A stretch of 64,000 nucleotides of DNA from Lentzea sp. NEAU-D7 (lineage in GTDB: Bacteria; Actinomycetota; Actinomycetes; Mycobacteriales; Pseudonocardiaceae): the NCBI RefSeq assembly GCF_026242055.1, contig NZ_JAPJDL010000036.1, forward strand, positions 1 to 64,000, given 5' to 3'. The notes beneath the pieces were generated by a model. That model worked only from the letters and a program-made list of their open reading frames with translations. It had not been told where the DNA came from and did not search any database. Below, piece after piece: positions 25,316-32,770 of the stretch. A program made the translations under genes and the position numbers. The stretch's first letter is position 1, and every line of letters starts with the position of its first letter.

Positions 25316-26107
25316 TCAACCGTCCTTCGCGGGACGGCTGGCCGACTCGAGCAACGTCGCCGCGACGTCGCGCAGCTTGATGTTCGCGCGCTGCGACTTG
25401 TCCACGAGCATCCTGAACGCCTCGTCCGCGTCGCAGGTGTGCACCGCCATCAGCACGCCCTTGGCCTGCTCGATCACGGCCCGCGACTCCAGCGCCTGCT
25501 CCAGCTGCCTGACCCGGTCCTGCGAGTGCCGCCACCGCTGGGCGCTGGTGATCGTCGCGGACGCGGCCGCCGTGAACAGCCGCATGAGCCCTTCGTCGAA
25601 CGGGTCGAAGGCCGCCGCGGTGTAGCTGTAGATGTTGAGCGTCCCGATGTGCCGCGCCTCGGAGTCGTCCGAGGCGGGCAGGACGACCGGGACCGACAGG
25701 TACGCGCGGACACCGGCCTCTTTGGCGGCGGCCTCGAACTCCGGCCACAGCTCGCTGTGCTCACCGATCACCGCCCGCACGGGCTTCAGCTCGAGCGCGG
25801 CCTCCAGGCAGGGCCCGCGGCCGGACTCGTACTGCTCGGTGTCGAGCACGACCAGGCGCCGGTCCGTGGCCGCCGCGGTGTGCGGCTGGTCCGCCGTCAC
25901 CACGGACGCGGTCACCGCGTCGGCGTCGGGCACGGCCCTGGCCGCGGTCTCCGCGACCCTCTGCAACGCGTCGTCGAGCGACTCCTCGCCGGTGAACGCG
26001 TCCCGCAGCCCGGCCAACGCCTCCGCCGCCTCGTCCAGGCGTGACACCGGGTCCGGGCGATGGTCGTCGACCGATCTCATCGATCCCGTCTGCACGTGGT
26101 CGGCCAT
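25316..26107 (-). CDS. GAF and ANTAR domain RNA-binding regulator
   Basis: This 263-residue protein has a GAF sensor (about residues 30-180, with ESGRGPCLEAA) and a C-terminal ANTAR domain (about 195-255, with ALESRAVIEQAKGVLMA and AFRMLV). ANTAR domains bind paired hairpins in nascent RNA and prevent termination. GAF-ANTAR proteins are common stress or signal sensors in actinomycetes. I chose ATG 26107, behind AAGGGG; an ATG at 26125 is in frame. Nothing else is in its operon. A weak stress-type promoter lies about 220 bases upstream at 26331-26356. Confidence 0.9.
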   Translation of the reverse strand: MADHVQTGSMRSVDDHRPDPVSRLDEAAEALAGLRDAFTGEESLDDALQRVAETAARAVPDADAVTASVVTADQPHTAAATDRRLVVLDTEQYESGRGPCLEAALELKPVRAVIGEHSELWPEFEAAAKEAGVRAYLSVPVVLPASDDSEARHIGTLNIYSYTAAAFDPFDEGLMRLFTAAASATITSAQRWRHSQDRVRQLEQALESRAVIEQAKGVLMAVHTCDADEAFRMLVDKSQRANIKLRDVAATLLESASRPAKDG

Positions 26108-26559
26108 GCCGCGGCGCCCCTTCATCGGCTGCTGGAGTCCCGCCGCCGGCTGCTCGACGCGCGTCCAGTGCATCGTACGGCCACCGGTGACACGGGAGCC
26201 CGCGACCGCCGGTCCGGAACCGGGGCCGGCGACGGGTTGCTGCAAGGTCTCAACTTCCCGCGCCGGCCTCGGCCGGACCGCCCGAGGGCGTCCTCCGTGC
26301 GAACACGCGCGCGTGTTCGGCGTTGTGTCAGTACCCCGTCGCTTCACCGCCCACACCGGCTGCTGCCGATCAATGTGGGGCGGTGAGCTGCCCGGACGGC
26401 CTGTTCGCCGTCCGGGCCGAGATCGACTGCCTCCACTTCGCCGCCGCGGGGAGACGAAGTTCACGCCGAACGTGCCGGGACGGCTCGGTGACCACTGTGG
26501 ACACCGCGTCGGTGTGCGCGGGTCACAAGGCGGAAAGCGGTTGCCGCGGTGACCGACGT
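26108..26559. other. Gap of 452 bp with a 20-bp palindrome and weak promoter
   Basis: No convincing gene is seen. At 26300-26319 lies a perfect 20-base palindrome, CGAACACGCGCGCGTGTTCG. On the minus strand GTGT (26356-26353), 16 bases and GGGTAC (26336-26331) resemble a SigB/SigF-type promoter pointing at the GAF-ANTAR gene. The palindrome lies just downstream of it. The rest shows nothing I can name. Confidence 0.4.
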
Positions 26560-27996
26560 CTACACGCCGGCGACGGGTTCGCCGAACCAGCGCGTGAGGT
26601 GGTGGTCGAGGTCCTGCTGGTGCTCGCCGACCCAGGCCACGTGGCCGTCGGGACGCAGCAGCAGTGCCGGGACGTCCAGCGCGGCGGTGGCGTCCGCGAC
26701 GAGGGTGACCCGGTCCGGCCAGCCGTCGGCGGTCAGGCTTCCGGTCCGGTCGAGCACCAGGCCACGGCCCCCGCGCAGGTGGTCGTAGAGGTGGCCTTCC
26801 GCCAGGGTGGTGTCGCGCAGGCGGCGGCCGAGCAGGTCGGGTCCGGGCCCGAAGTCGTAGCGGACGCCGATCGCGGTGATCTTCTCGATCAGCCGCCGGT
26901 TCACCTCGTTGATGTCCATCAGTTCGGTGAGCAGCCTGCGCACGGCCCGTGCGCCCGGCTCGTCGGACGCCAGCGCCACCTGGGCGCGGGTGTTGTCGAG
27001 GACGTCCGCGGCGACCGGATGGCGTTCGGCGTGGTAGGTGTCCAGCAACATGCCGGGTGCCCAGCCGCGGACCTGCGCGGCGAGCTTCCAGCCGAGGTTG
27101 ACCGCGTCCTGGATGCCGAGGTTCAGGCCCTGGCCGCCGGCGGGCGGGTGGATGTGCGCGGCGTCGCCGGCGAGCAGCACCCGTCCGGTCCGATAGCGCT
27201 CGGCCAGCCGGGTGGCGTCGCCGAAACGGGACAACCAGCGGGGGGAGTGCACGCCGAAATCAGTTCCGGCGATCGTCCGCAGCCGGTGCGCGAAATCGTC
27301 GATGGTGGGGGGTTCCGCGCGGTTTTCGCCGGCTCTCTCGGCCGAGATCACGACCCGATAGATTCCTTCGCCGAAAGGGCTGAAGCTGAACGCCTTGTCC
27401 TTCTCGCGGATTTCGGCGACCTTCGCGGCGATCTCCTCTTGTGGCGCGTCCGCCGCCATCTCACCCATCAGCGTGTCGTTGCGGGAGGGTTCGCCGGGGA
27501 ATCCGACGCCGAGGAGTTTGCGCACGGTGCTGCGCGCGCCGTCGCAGCCGACCAGATAACGCGTCCGCAGCGTCTCCCCGCCGGCCACCTCGACCGTCAC
27601 GCCCTCGTCGTCCTGCTCGATCCCCGTCACCGCGCGACCGGGCCGGACCTGCGCGCCCAGTGCGATCGCGTGATCGCGGAGCAGACCTTCGACGACCGGC
27701 TGCGGGATCCCGAGCAGCGACGTGCAATCGGAGTCGAGGCCTTCCGGCGTGGGTTTCGGGATGCCGGCGAAGGAGCCTCCGACCGGGCGCTGCCTGCCGC
27801 GTTCCAGAAAGCGGTCCAGCAACCCCCGCATCGCCAGGACCTCGAGGCTGCGAATGTGCAGACTCACTATCCGCACGAACGACGAAGCGGGCTCCGGCTC
27901 CTTCTCCAGGACGAGCACCCGGACGTCGTGGAGCCGGAGTTCGGCGGCCAGCATCGCACCGGTCGGCCCGCATCCGGCGATGACGACGTCGAACAT
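26560..27996 (-). CDS. rox: Rifampicin monooxygenase-like FAD hydroxylase
   Basis: This 478-residue class A flavoprotein monooxygenase closely follows what I recall of rifampicin monooxygenases of Nocardia and Streptomyces. It has GCGPTGAMLAAELRLH for FAD/NADPH, VGCDGARSTVRK, and RVLLAGDAAHIHPPAGGQGL. The stretch around FGVHSPRWLSRFGDATR is typical of that group. These enzymes hydroxylate the rifamycin naphthoquinone and linearise the drug, giving resistance. The first third is more diverged than the rest, so another aromatic substrate is possible. ATG 27996 follows AAAGGG. I do not see the rifamycin-associated promoter element upstream. Confidence 0.75.
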   Translation of the reverse strand: MFDVVIAGCGPTGAMLAAELRLHDVRVLVLEKEPEPASSFVRIVSLHIRSLEVLAMRGLLDRFLERGRQRPVGGSFAGIPKPTPEGLDSDCTSLLGIPQPVVEGLLRDHAIALGAQVRPGRAVTGIEQDDEGVTVEVAGGETLRTRYLVGCDGARSTVRKLLGVGFPGEPSRNDTLMGEMAADAPQEEIAAKVAEIREKDKAFSFSPFGEGIYRVVISAERAGENRAEPPTIDDFAHRLRTIAGTDFGVHSPRWLSRFGDATRLAERYRTGRVLLAGDAAHIHPPAGGQGLNLGIQDAVNLGWKLAAQVRGWAPGMLLDTYHAERHPVAADVLDNTRAQVALASDEPGARAVRRLLTELMDINEVNRRLIEKITAIGVRYDFGPGPDLLGRRLRDTTLAEGHLYDHLRGGRGLVLDRTGSLTADGWPDRVTLVADATAALDVPALLLRPDGHVAWVGEHQQDLDHHLTRWFGEPVAGV

Positions 27997-28167
27997 GAAC
28001 CACCCTTTTTCGCAGGCCTGGGCATCGGCCGGTCAGTCTCGACGGCGAAGGGAGACGCCGCAACCGAAATATCCGAGCGGAAAATGCGCCTCGCCCGATT
28101 GCTCGCGCGGTCTGTGCGGCCAGACGGCCCATCGGTCTGATCTTGTCGGCCGACCGCCGGCGCCCAC

Positions 28168-28193
28168 GTTTTCCTCGTGACACGAAAGGGTAT
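28168..28193 (+). promoter_or_regulatory. SigB/SigF-type promoter of first YbdK gene
   Basis: GTTT (28168-28171), 16 bases, GGGTAT (28188-28193). This is a full match to the actinobacterial general-stress promoter form. The start codon lies 33 bases after the -10 element, a normal leader. Confidence 0.7.
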
Positions 28194-28225
28194 TCGCCGG
28201 TCCCCTATCAGCAGGACGGTGTGAC

Positions 28226-29368
28226 GTGGCGAGACCGCCATCAAAGGACATGTGGTGTCCCACGGTCGGTGTGGAGGAGGAGTTCCTCCTCGTGGACCCG
28301 GAGACGGGGGTCCCGGTGAACCGGGCGGACGAGGTCGTCGCGGTGGCGCGCGAGGAGCTCGGCCTCGAACTGGAGCGCGAGCTCACCGGCGCCCAGGTCG
28401 AGATCAACACGACGGTGTGCCGCGACGTGGAGCAGGCCCGGCGTGAGCTGATCGAGGCCCGTCGTTCGGTCGCGCAGGCCGCGCGCACGGCGGGGTGCCG
28501 GGCCATCGCCGTCGGGGCGCCGCCGCTGGGCGACGCGACCGGCGAGGTGACGGACAGCCTGCGGTACCGGAGGATCGCGCGCGAGTTCGGTGCCCTGGCT
28601 GAACAACAGCTCATCTGCGGCTGTCACGTCCACGTGGCCGTGCCCGACCGCGAGACCGCGGTCCAGGTGTGCAACCACGTGCGCCCGTGGCTGCCCGTGC
28701 TCGCCGCGGTGACCGCGAACTCGCCGTTCTCCGGTGGCGAGGACACCGGTTTCGCGAGCTGGCGTTCGACGGTGTGGTCGCGCTGGCCCGTGTCCGGGCC
28801 GCCGCCGGTCTTCACGTCGTGGCAGCACTACGAGGAAGTCTGCGACACGATGATCAAGGCGGGCACCGCGCTCGACCGGGCGATGATCTACTGGGACGTG
28901 CGGCCCGCCACCGAGCTGCCGACCGTCGAGGTGCGGGTCTCGGACGTCGCGGCGACCGTGGACGAGGCGGTGCTGCTGGCGGCGCTCGTCCGGGCTCTGG
29001 TCGCCCAGGCGGTCGTCGACGTGGATCGCGGTGTGGAGGCGGAGCCGGTTCCCCAGGAGACGTTGCGGCAGGCCTGCTGGGGCGCGGCCAACGAAGGCCT
29101 GCGCGGCAGCACGCTGGACGTGCTCTCCGGTGAGCCGAGGCCGCTGCGCAGCCAGCTGGACGACCTGGTGACCCGGTTGGCGCCGGTGTTCGAGGCCAAC
29201 GGTGATCTGCCTGCGGTGCAACGGGGTCTGCGGCTGCTGGACGGCCCGGGAACGGGTGCCGACCGCCAGCGCCAGGCGTTCCGGACGGGGCAGGTGGGAT
29301 CGTTGCTGGGGATGCTCGACATCGACAACGCCGACCGCGCCGACCCCCGGGACACGGCTGCCTCCTGA
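28226..29368 (+). CDS. YbdK-type carboxylate-amine ligase (glutamate-cysteine ligase 2 family)
   Basis: A 380-residue ATP-dependent ligase. The N-terminal TVGVEEEFLLVD has the metal/ATP-binding glutamates, ELTGAQVEINT is the next core strand, and CGCHVHVAVPDRETAVQV is the family signature. YbdK proteins show weak glutamate-cysteine ligase activity; true substrates are mostly unknown. The GTG at 28226 is used, preceded by GCAGGACGG. The gene has its own stress-type promoter. A second, diverged copy lies at 53035-54024. Confidence 0.85.
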   Translation: MARPPSKDMWCPTVGVEEEFLLVDPETGVPVNRADEVVAVAREELGLELERELTGAQVEINTTVCRDVEQARRELIEARRSVAQAARTAGCRAIAVGAPPLGDATGEVTDSLRYRRIAREFGALAEQQLICGCHVHVAVPDRETAVQVCNHVRPWLPVLAAVTANSPFSGGEDTGFASWRSTVWSRWPVSGPPPVFTSWQHYEEVCDTMIKAGTALDRAMIYWDVRPATELPTVEVRVSDVAATVDEAVLLAALVRALVAQAVVDVDRGVEAEPVPQETLRQACWGAANEGLRGSTLDVLSGEPRPLRSQLDDLVTRLAPVFEANGDLPAVQRGLRLLDGPGTGADRQRQAFRTGQVGSLLGMLDIDNADRADPRDTAAS

Positions 29369-29477
29369 GACGCGATCCGGTGGTGCGTACGATCTTCGAT
29401 GATCGTGATGGTCCGAGTGGAGAAGATCGCGTCCGAGGTCAAGCAGTGAGCCTGTGGCGCATGGCGAGAGGGCGGCC

Positions 29478-30707
29478 ATGAGGGCGTTCGGCATGCAGGA
29501 GCAGACCGCGGACGCGGCGGGCACCGACGGAGATCTGCGCGCTCTGTTCGGGCGGTCCACCGCGGTGTTCGCGACGTTCACGGGCGCGGCGCACGCGGTG
29601 GAGACGGCCGACCCGGCCTTCCTCGCCACCTTCGGCGAGGACGGCGCGAGTCTGTCCGACCTGCTGGACGAGGTGTACCGGACGGGCGAACCACGCGACC
29701 GTCGTGACGTGCGGGTCGTGCGGGGCAGCGGCCCGGACGCGCGCGAGGCGTTCTTCGACCTCACGTGCGAGCCGCGCCGCGACCCCGGCGGTGACGTGCT
29801 CGGAGTGCGCGTGATCGGCGTGGAGACCACCCAGGTCAAGCATGCCCAGCGGTTGATGGCCGAGCACCGCGCGCTGCTGGAGCAGATCGCCCGTCAGGCA
29901 CCGCTGACCGAGGTGCTCGACGGGATGGCCCGGTGCATCGAGGAGCTGGCGCCGGAGGAGCTGTTCGTGTCCGTCCTGCTCGCCGAGCCCGACGGCCTGC
30001 ACCTGCGGCACGGTGCCGCGCCCAGCCTGCCGGACTTCTACAACGAGGCCATCGACGGCATCGCCACCGGTGAGGGCGTCGGCTCCTGCGGAACGGCCGC
30101 CCACCGGCGTGAACCGGTCATCGTCACCGACATCGCCACCGACCCGTTCTGGGACGACTTCCGCGCTTTGGCGGAACAGGCGGGACTGGGCTCCTGCTGG
30201 TCGACGCCGATCCTCGCCCGCGACGGCGGCCTGCTGGGCACCTTCGCGATGTACCACCGGACCGCGCGCGTCCCGCAGGAGACAGACTTCGCCCTCATCC
30301 GGGTCTTCGCCGGCACTGCGGCGCTGGCCATCGAGCGCCACCACAACGAGGTGGCGCGGCAGGCCGCCGAGACGCAGGCCGAGTCCGCCCGCGCGGCGCT
30401 GGCGGAGGCGGTGCGCGCGGAACGGGAACTGCGCGCCGAGGCCGAGCAGCGGGCGGAAGCGGCCGCGGAGCTGACCGCTCAGATGCGCGCCGCCGCGGCC
30501 GTGCAGGCCAAGGCACCGCATCCCGAGCTCTGCCAGCTGGGCGGCAGCAGCGGGTGCGCCCTGCCCGCCGAGATCAAGGTCGCCGACTCGTGGGGCGACT
30601 CGGCCTGGGGCTGCGCCGTGCACGTGGAAGAGGTCCTCATCCACGTGCGTTCGGTCTTCGTCGCGAGCGAGGAGCTCGGTGGCTTGGCCGCCTACCTGAA
30701 CCGCTGA
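29478..30707 (+). CDS. PAS/GAF sensor protein with coiled coil and no catalytic output
   Basis: This 409-residue protein has a PAS-like N-terminus (about 20-120), a GAF domain (about 130-290, with GVGSCGTAAHRREPV and DPFWDDFR) and an Ala/Glu-rich coiled coil (about 295-350). A short C-terminal module holds several Cys (CQLGGSSGCALP, WGCAVH). There is no kinase, cyclase or phosphatase domain. It may pass its signal by protein contact, like GAF proteins in partner-switching systems. ATG 29478 follows GAGAGGG. The 109-bp gap upstream contains the 10-mer GTCAAGCAGT, which also occurs before the stressosome operon. Confidence 0.7.
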   Translation: MRAFGMQEQTADAAGTDGDLRALFGRSTAVFATFTGAAHAVETADPAFLATFGEDGASLSDLLDEVYRTGEPRDRRDVRVVRGSGPDAREAFFDLTCEPRRDPGGDVLGVRVIGVETTQVKHAQRLMAEHRALLEQIARQAPLTEVLDGMARCIEELAPEELFVSVLLAEPDGLHLRHGAAPSLPDFYNEAIDGIATGEGVGSCGTAAHRREPVIVTDIATDPFWDDFRALAEQAGLGSCWSTPILARDGGLLGTFAMYHRTARVPQETDFALIRVFAGTAALAIERHHNEVARQAAETQAESARAALAEAVRAERELRAEAEQRAEAAAELTAQMRAAAAVQAKAPHPELCQLGGSSGCALPAEIKVADSWGDSAWGCAVHVEEVLIHVRSVFVASEELGGLAAYLNR

Positions 30708-30728
30708 CGTCACAGGGGATCGCCGACC

Positions 30729-32015
30729 TCACACGTGGGTGTCCGAGGTCTCTTCGTGCCGCGCCTGTGCTTTCCGCCGCCGTTTCCGGTCGAGCAGCCA
30801 CATGACCGGGGACGCGGAGAAGCCGTGCAGGACGATCGAGCCGATCACGACGAGCCCGACGATCTGCCACAGCGCGTCCTGCTCCGCGAAGTCGCCGTTC
30901 TGCAAGGCGTACACGAGGTAGAACAACGAGCCGACCCCGCGCACCCCGAAGAACGCGATGACCGTCCGTTCGCGTGGACCGGTGCTGCCGCCGAGCAGGC
31001 CGACCCATCCCGCGAGCGGCCGCACGAGCAGCAGCACCGCCGCGGCGACGAGGACCTGCCGCCAGCCGATGCCCGCCAGCAGCCCGGTGGCGGCGGCACC
31101 GCCGAGCAGGAAGACGATCAGCACGGTGAGCATGCGTTCGGCCTGCTCGACGTAGCGGTGCAGGACTTGGTGGTAGCCGTGGCGGCGTTCGCCCGCCCGG
31201 ATCGCGCACGCGCACACGAACACCGCGACGAACCCGTACCCCTCCACGAGCTCGGTGATCCCGTAGGCGAGGAAGGTGGCCGCGAGGGCCACGAAGCCCT
31301 CCGCGTGCTCGGCCAGGCGGAACTTCTCCGACGGTGCCGAGAAGAACAGCTTGCCCAGCGCCCAGCCGATCAGCAGGCCGATCGCGATCGCCGACGCGAG
31401 CCGCCAGAGCACGTCCACGGCGAGCCAGTGCCCGAGCCACCGCGACGGCGCCGCTCCGGCCACGCTGATCGCGATGGCGGCGTAGGTGAACGGGAACGCC
31501 AGCCCGTCGTTGAGGCCAGCCTCCGAGGTGAGCGCGAACCGTGCCTCGTCCTCGTCGGAGTCGGGGTGCTCGGCGGGTTCGGCGACCTGCACCTCGCTCG
31601 CCAGCACCGGGTCGGTGGGCGCGAGCACGGCCGCGAGCAGGACGGAAGCCCCGACGCTGAAGCCCAGCGCACCCCAGCCGAGCAGGGCCACGGCCACTAT
31701 GGACAGAGGCATGGTGATGGCGAGCAGCCGCCAGGTGCTCGCCCAGCCGCGCAGGCTGACCTGGCGGTTCAGCGCGAGGCCCGCGCCCATCAGCGAGATG
31801 ATCACGCAGATCTCGGTCAGGTGCAGCAGTACACCGCTGTGCGCGACGGGATCGGGGTCGGGCAGCGACCCGGCCACCGTGAACGTCAGGGCGCCCGCGC
31901 CGAGGAAGAGCATCGGCATGGAGATCGGCGCGCGGGCGAGCAACCGGGGGAGCAGTGCGGCGGCGAGCGTCGCCAGGCCCGCGCCGGCGTACAGCAGCGG
32001 TCCTGGATCCACCAT
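30729..32015 (-). CDS. CPA1-type Na+/H+ antiporter
   Basis: A 428-residue membrane protein with about 12 helices. LAAVLAPTDPVLASEVQV and TSEAGLNDGLAFPFTY contain the conserved aspartates of the cation/proton antiporter family, and GVRGVGSLFYLVYAL is also typical. It should exchange Na+ or K+ for H+ across the cell membrane. ATG 32015 follows GGAAGG. It is probably a single-gene unit, 65 bases downstream of the TetR gene on the same strand, so co-transcription with tetR is possible. Confidence 0.88.
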   Translation of the reverse strand: MVDPGPLLYAGAGLATLAAALLPRLLARAPISMPMLFLGAGALTFTVAGSLPDPDPVAHSGVLLHLTEICVIISLMGAGLALNRQVSLRGWASTWRLLAITMPLSIVAVALLGWGALGFSVGASVLLAAVLAPTDPVLASEVQVAEPAEHPDSDEDEARFALTSEAGLNDGLAFPFTYAAIAISVAGAAPSRWLGHWLAVDVLWRLASAIAIGLLIGWALGKLFFSAPSEKFRLAEHAEGFVALAATFLAYGITELVEGYGFVAVFVCACAIRAGERRHGYHQVLHRYVEQAERMLTVLIVFLLGGAAATGLLAGIGWRQVLVAAAVLLLVRPLAGWVGLLGGSTGPRERTVIAFFGVRGVGSLFYLVYALQNGDFAEQDALWQIVGLVVIGSIVLHGFSASPVMWLLDRKRRRKAQARHEETSDTHV

Positions 32016-32080
32016 CTGCCTTCCGTTGAACCGTAGGAGGTCTGAACAGGTACCCGTCAGTCCACAGGGCAAACCGCCGC

Positions 32081-32704
32081 TCAGCGGCCGGGGCCGCGCA
32101 GGTACCGGGTCACCATGTCCACGAGCTCGTTCTCGAACGTCTCCATCGCGACCGGTTGCTGGAACGCGGCGAGCCGGTGGGTGTTCAGCTCCACGGTGAA
32201 CACGACGAGGTCGACCGCGGCGTCCAGGTCGCGCACGTCGACGTCGGGGTGCCGCGCGAACACGTCGCGGACCTGGGCGACGCGCTGCTCGCCGTGCCGC
32301 GTGATCGTCTCGCGCAGCTCCGCGGAGAGCTGGCCCTCCTCGATCATGATCCGCAGCAGCCGGGGGTCGTCGCGGTGGTTGTCGATCGCGTCGCGCACCA
32401 GTGCCCGCACGACGGACTCCAGGGTGCCCGGCGAGAGGTCCAGCTGGTCGGCGGGGGTCCACGTGCCGCGGTCGATGTGGCGGACCATCAGCTCGGCGAG
32501 GACGGCGTCCTTGTTCGGGAAGTACTGGTACAGCGAGCCGATGGAGACGCGGGCCCGTTCGGCGATGCGGTTCGTGGTCCCCGCCGCGTAGCCGTGCTCG
32601 GAGAAAACGTGAGCAGCCGCGGTCAGGATGCGGTCGCGGGTGAGTTCCGCGCGCACCTGCCGGGGCTTGCGACGTGGGTCGATGTCGCGGTGGCCCGACG
32701 CCAT
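32081..32704 (-). CDS. TetR-family transcriptional regulator
   Basis: This 207-residue regulator has a TetR helix-turn-helix at residues 18-65 (TRDRILTAAAHVFSEHGYAA, then TNRIAERARVSIGSLYQYFPNKDAV) and a helical ligand domain. ATG 32704 is preceded by GGGGAGGAG. It is divergent from a large fused oxidoreductase gene across 66 bp that holds a clear palindrome, its likely operator. The enzyme probably handles the inducing compound or one related to it. Confidence 0.92.
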   Translation of the reverse strand: MASGHRDIDPRRKPRQVRAELTRDRILTAAAHVFSEHGYAAGTTNRIAERARVSIGSLYQYFPNKDAVLAELMVRHIDRGTWTPADQLDLSPGTLESVVRALVRDAIDNHRDDPRLLRIMIEEGQLSAELRETITRHGEQRVAQVRDVFARHPDVDVRDLDAAVDLVVFTVELNTHRLAAFQQPVAMETFENELVDMVTRYLRGPGR

Positions 32705-32746
32705 GACGCACTCCTCCCCGCTGTCCGAAAGCGAGTATCCAGGACC

Positions 32747-32764
32747 TGAGCAAAAGCTCATAAT
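32747..32764. promoter_or_regulatory. TetR operator and leaderless-type promoter
   Basis: TGAGCAAAAGCTCA (32747-32760) is a perfect inverted repeat with a 4-base centre. It abuts CATAAT (32759-32764), a good -10 element that ends 6 bases before the ATG at 32771. Transcription would begin at or next to the start codon, giving a leaderless mRNA. A repressor bound here would cover the promoter. Confidence 0.65.
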
Positions 32765-32770
32765 AGTGCG

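Noticed and set aside
26300..26319. SOS (LexA) box
   Set aside because: The CGAAC and GTTCG ends are present but separated by 10 bases rather than the 4 of the actinobacterial box.
27997..28167. Rifamycin-associated element before the rifampicin monooxygenase-like gene
   Set aside because: No match to the known inverted repeat was found by eye on either strand.
29399..29449. 16-codon open frame before the PAS/GAF gene
   Set aside because: No ribosome site, no similarity, and length within chance expectation.
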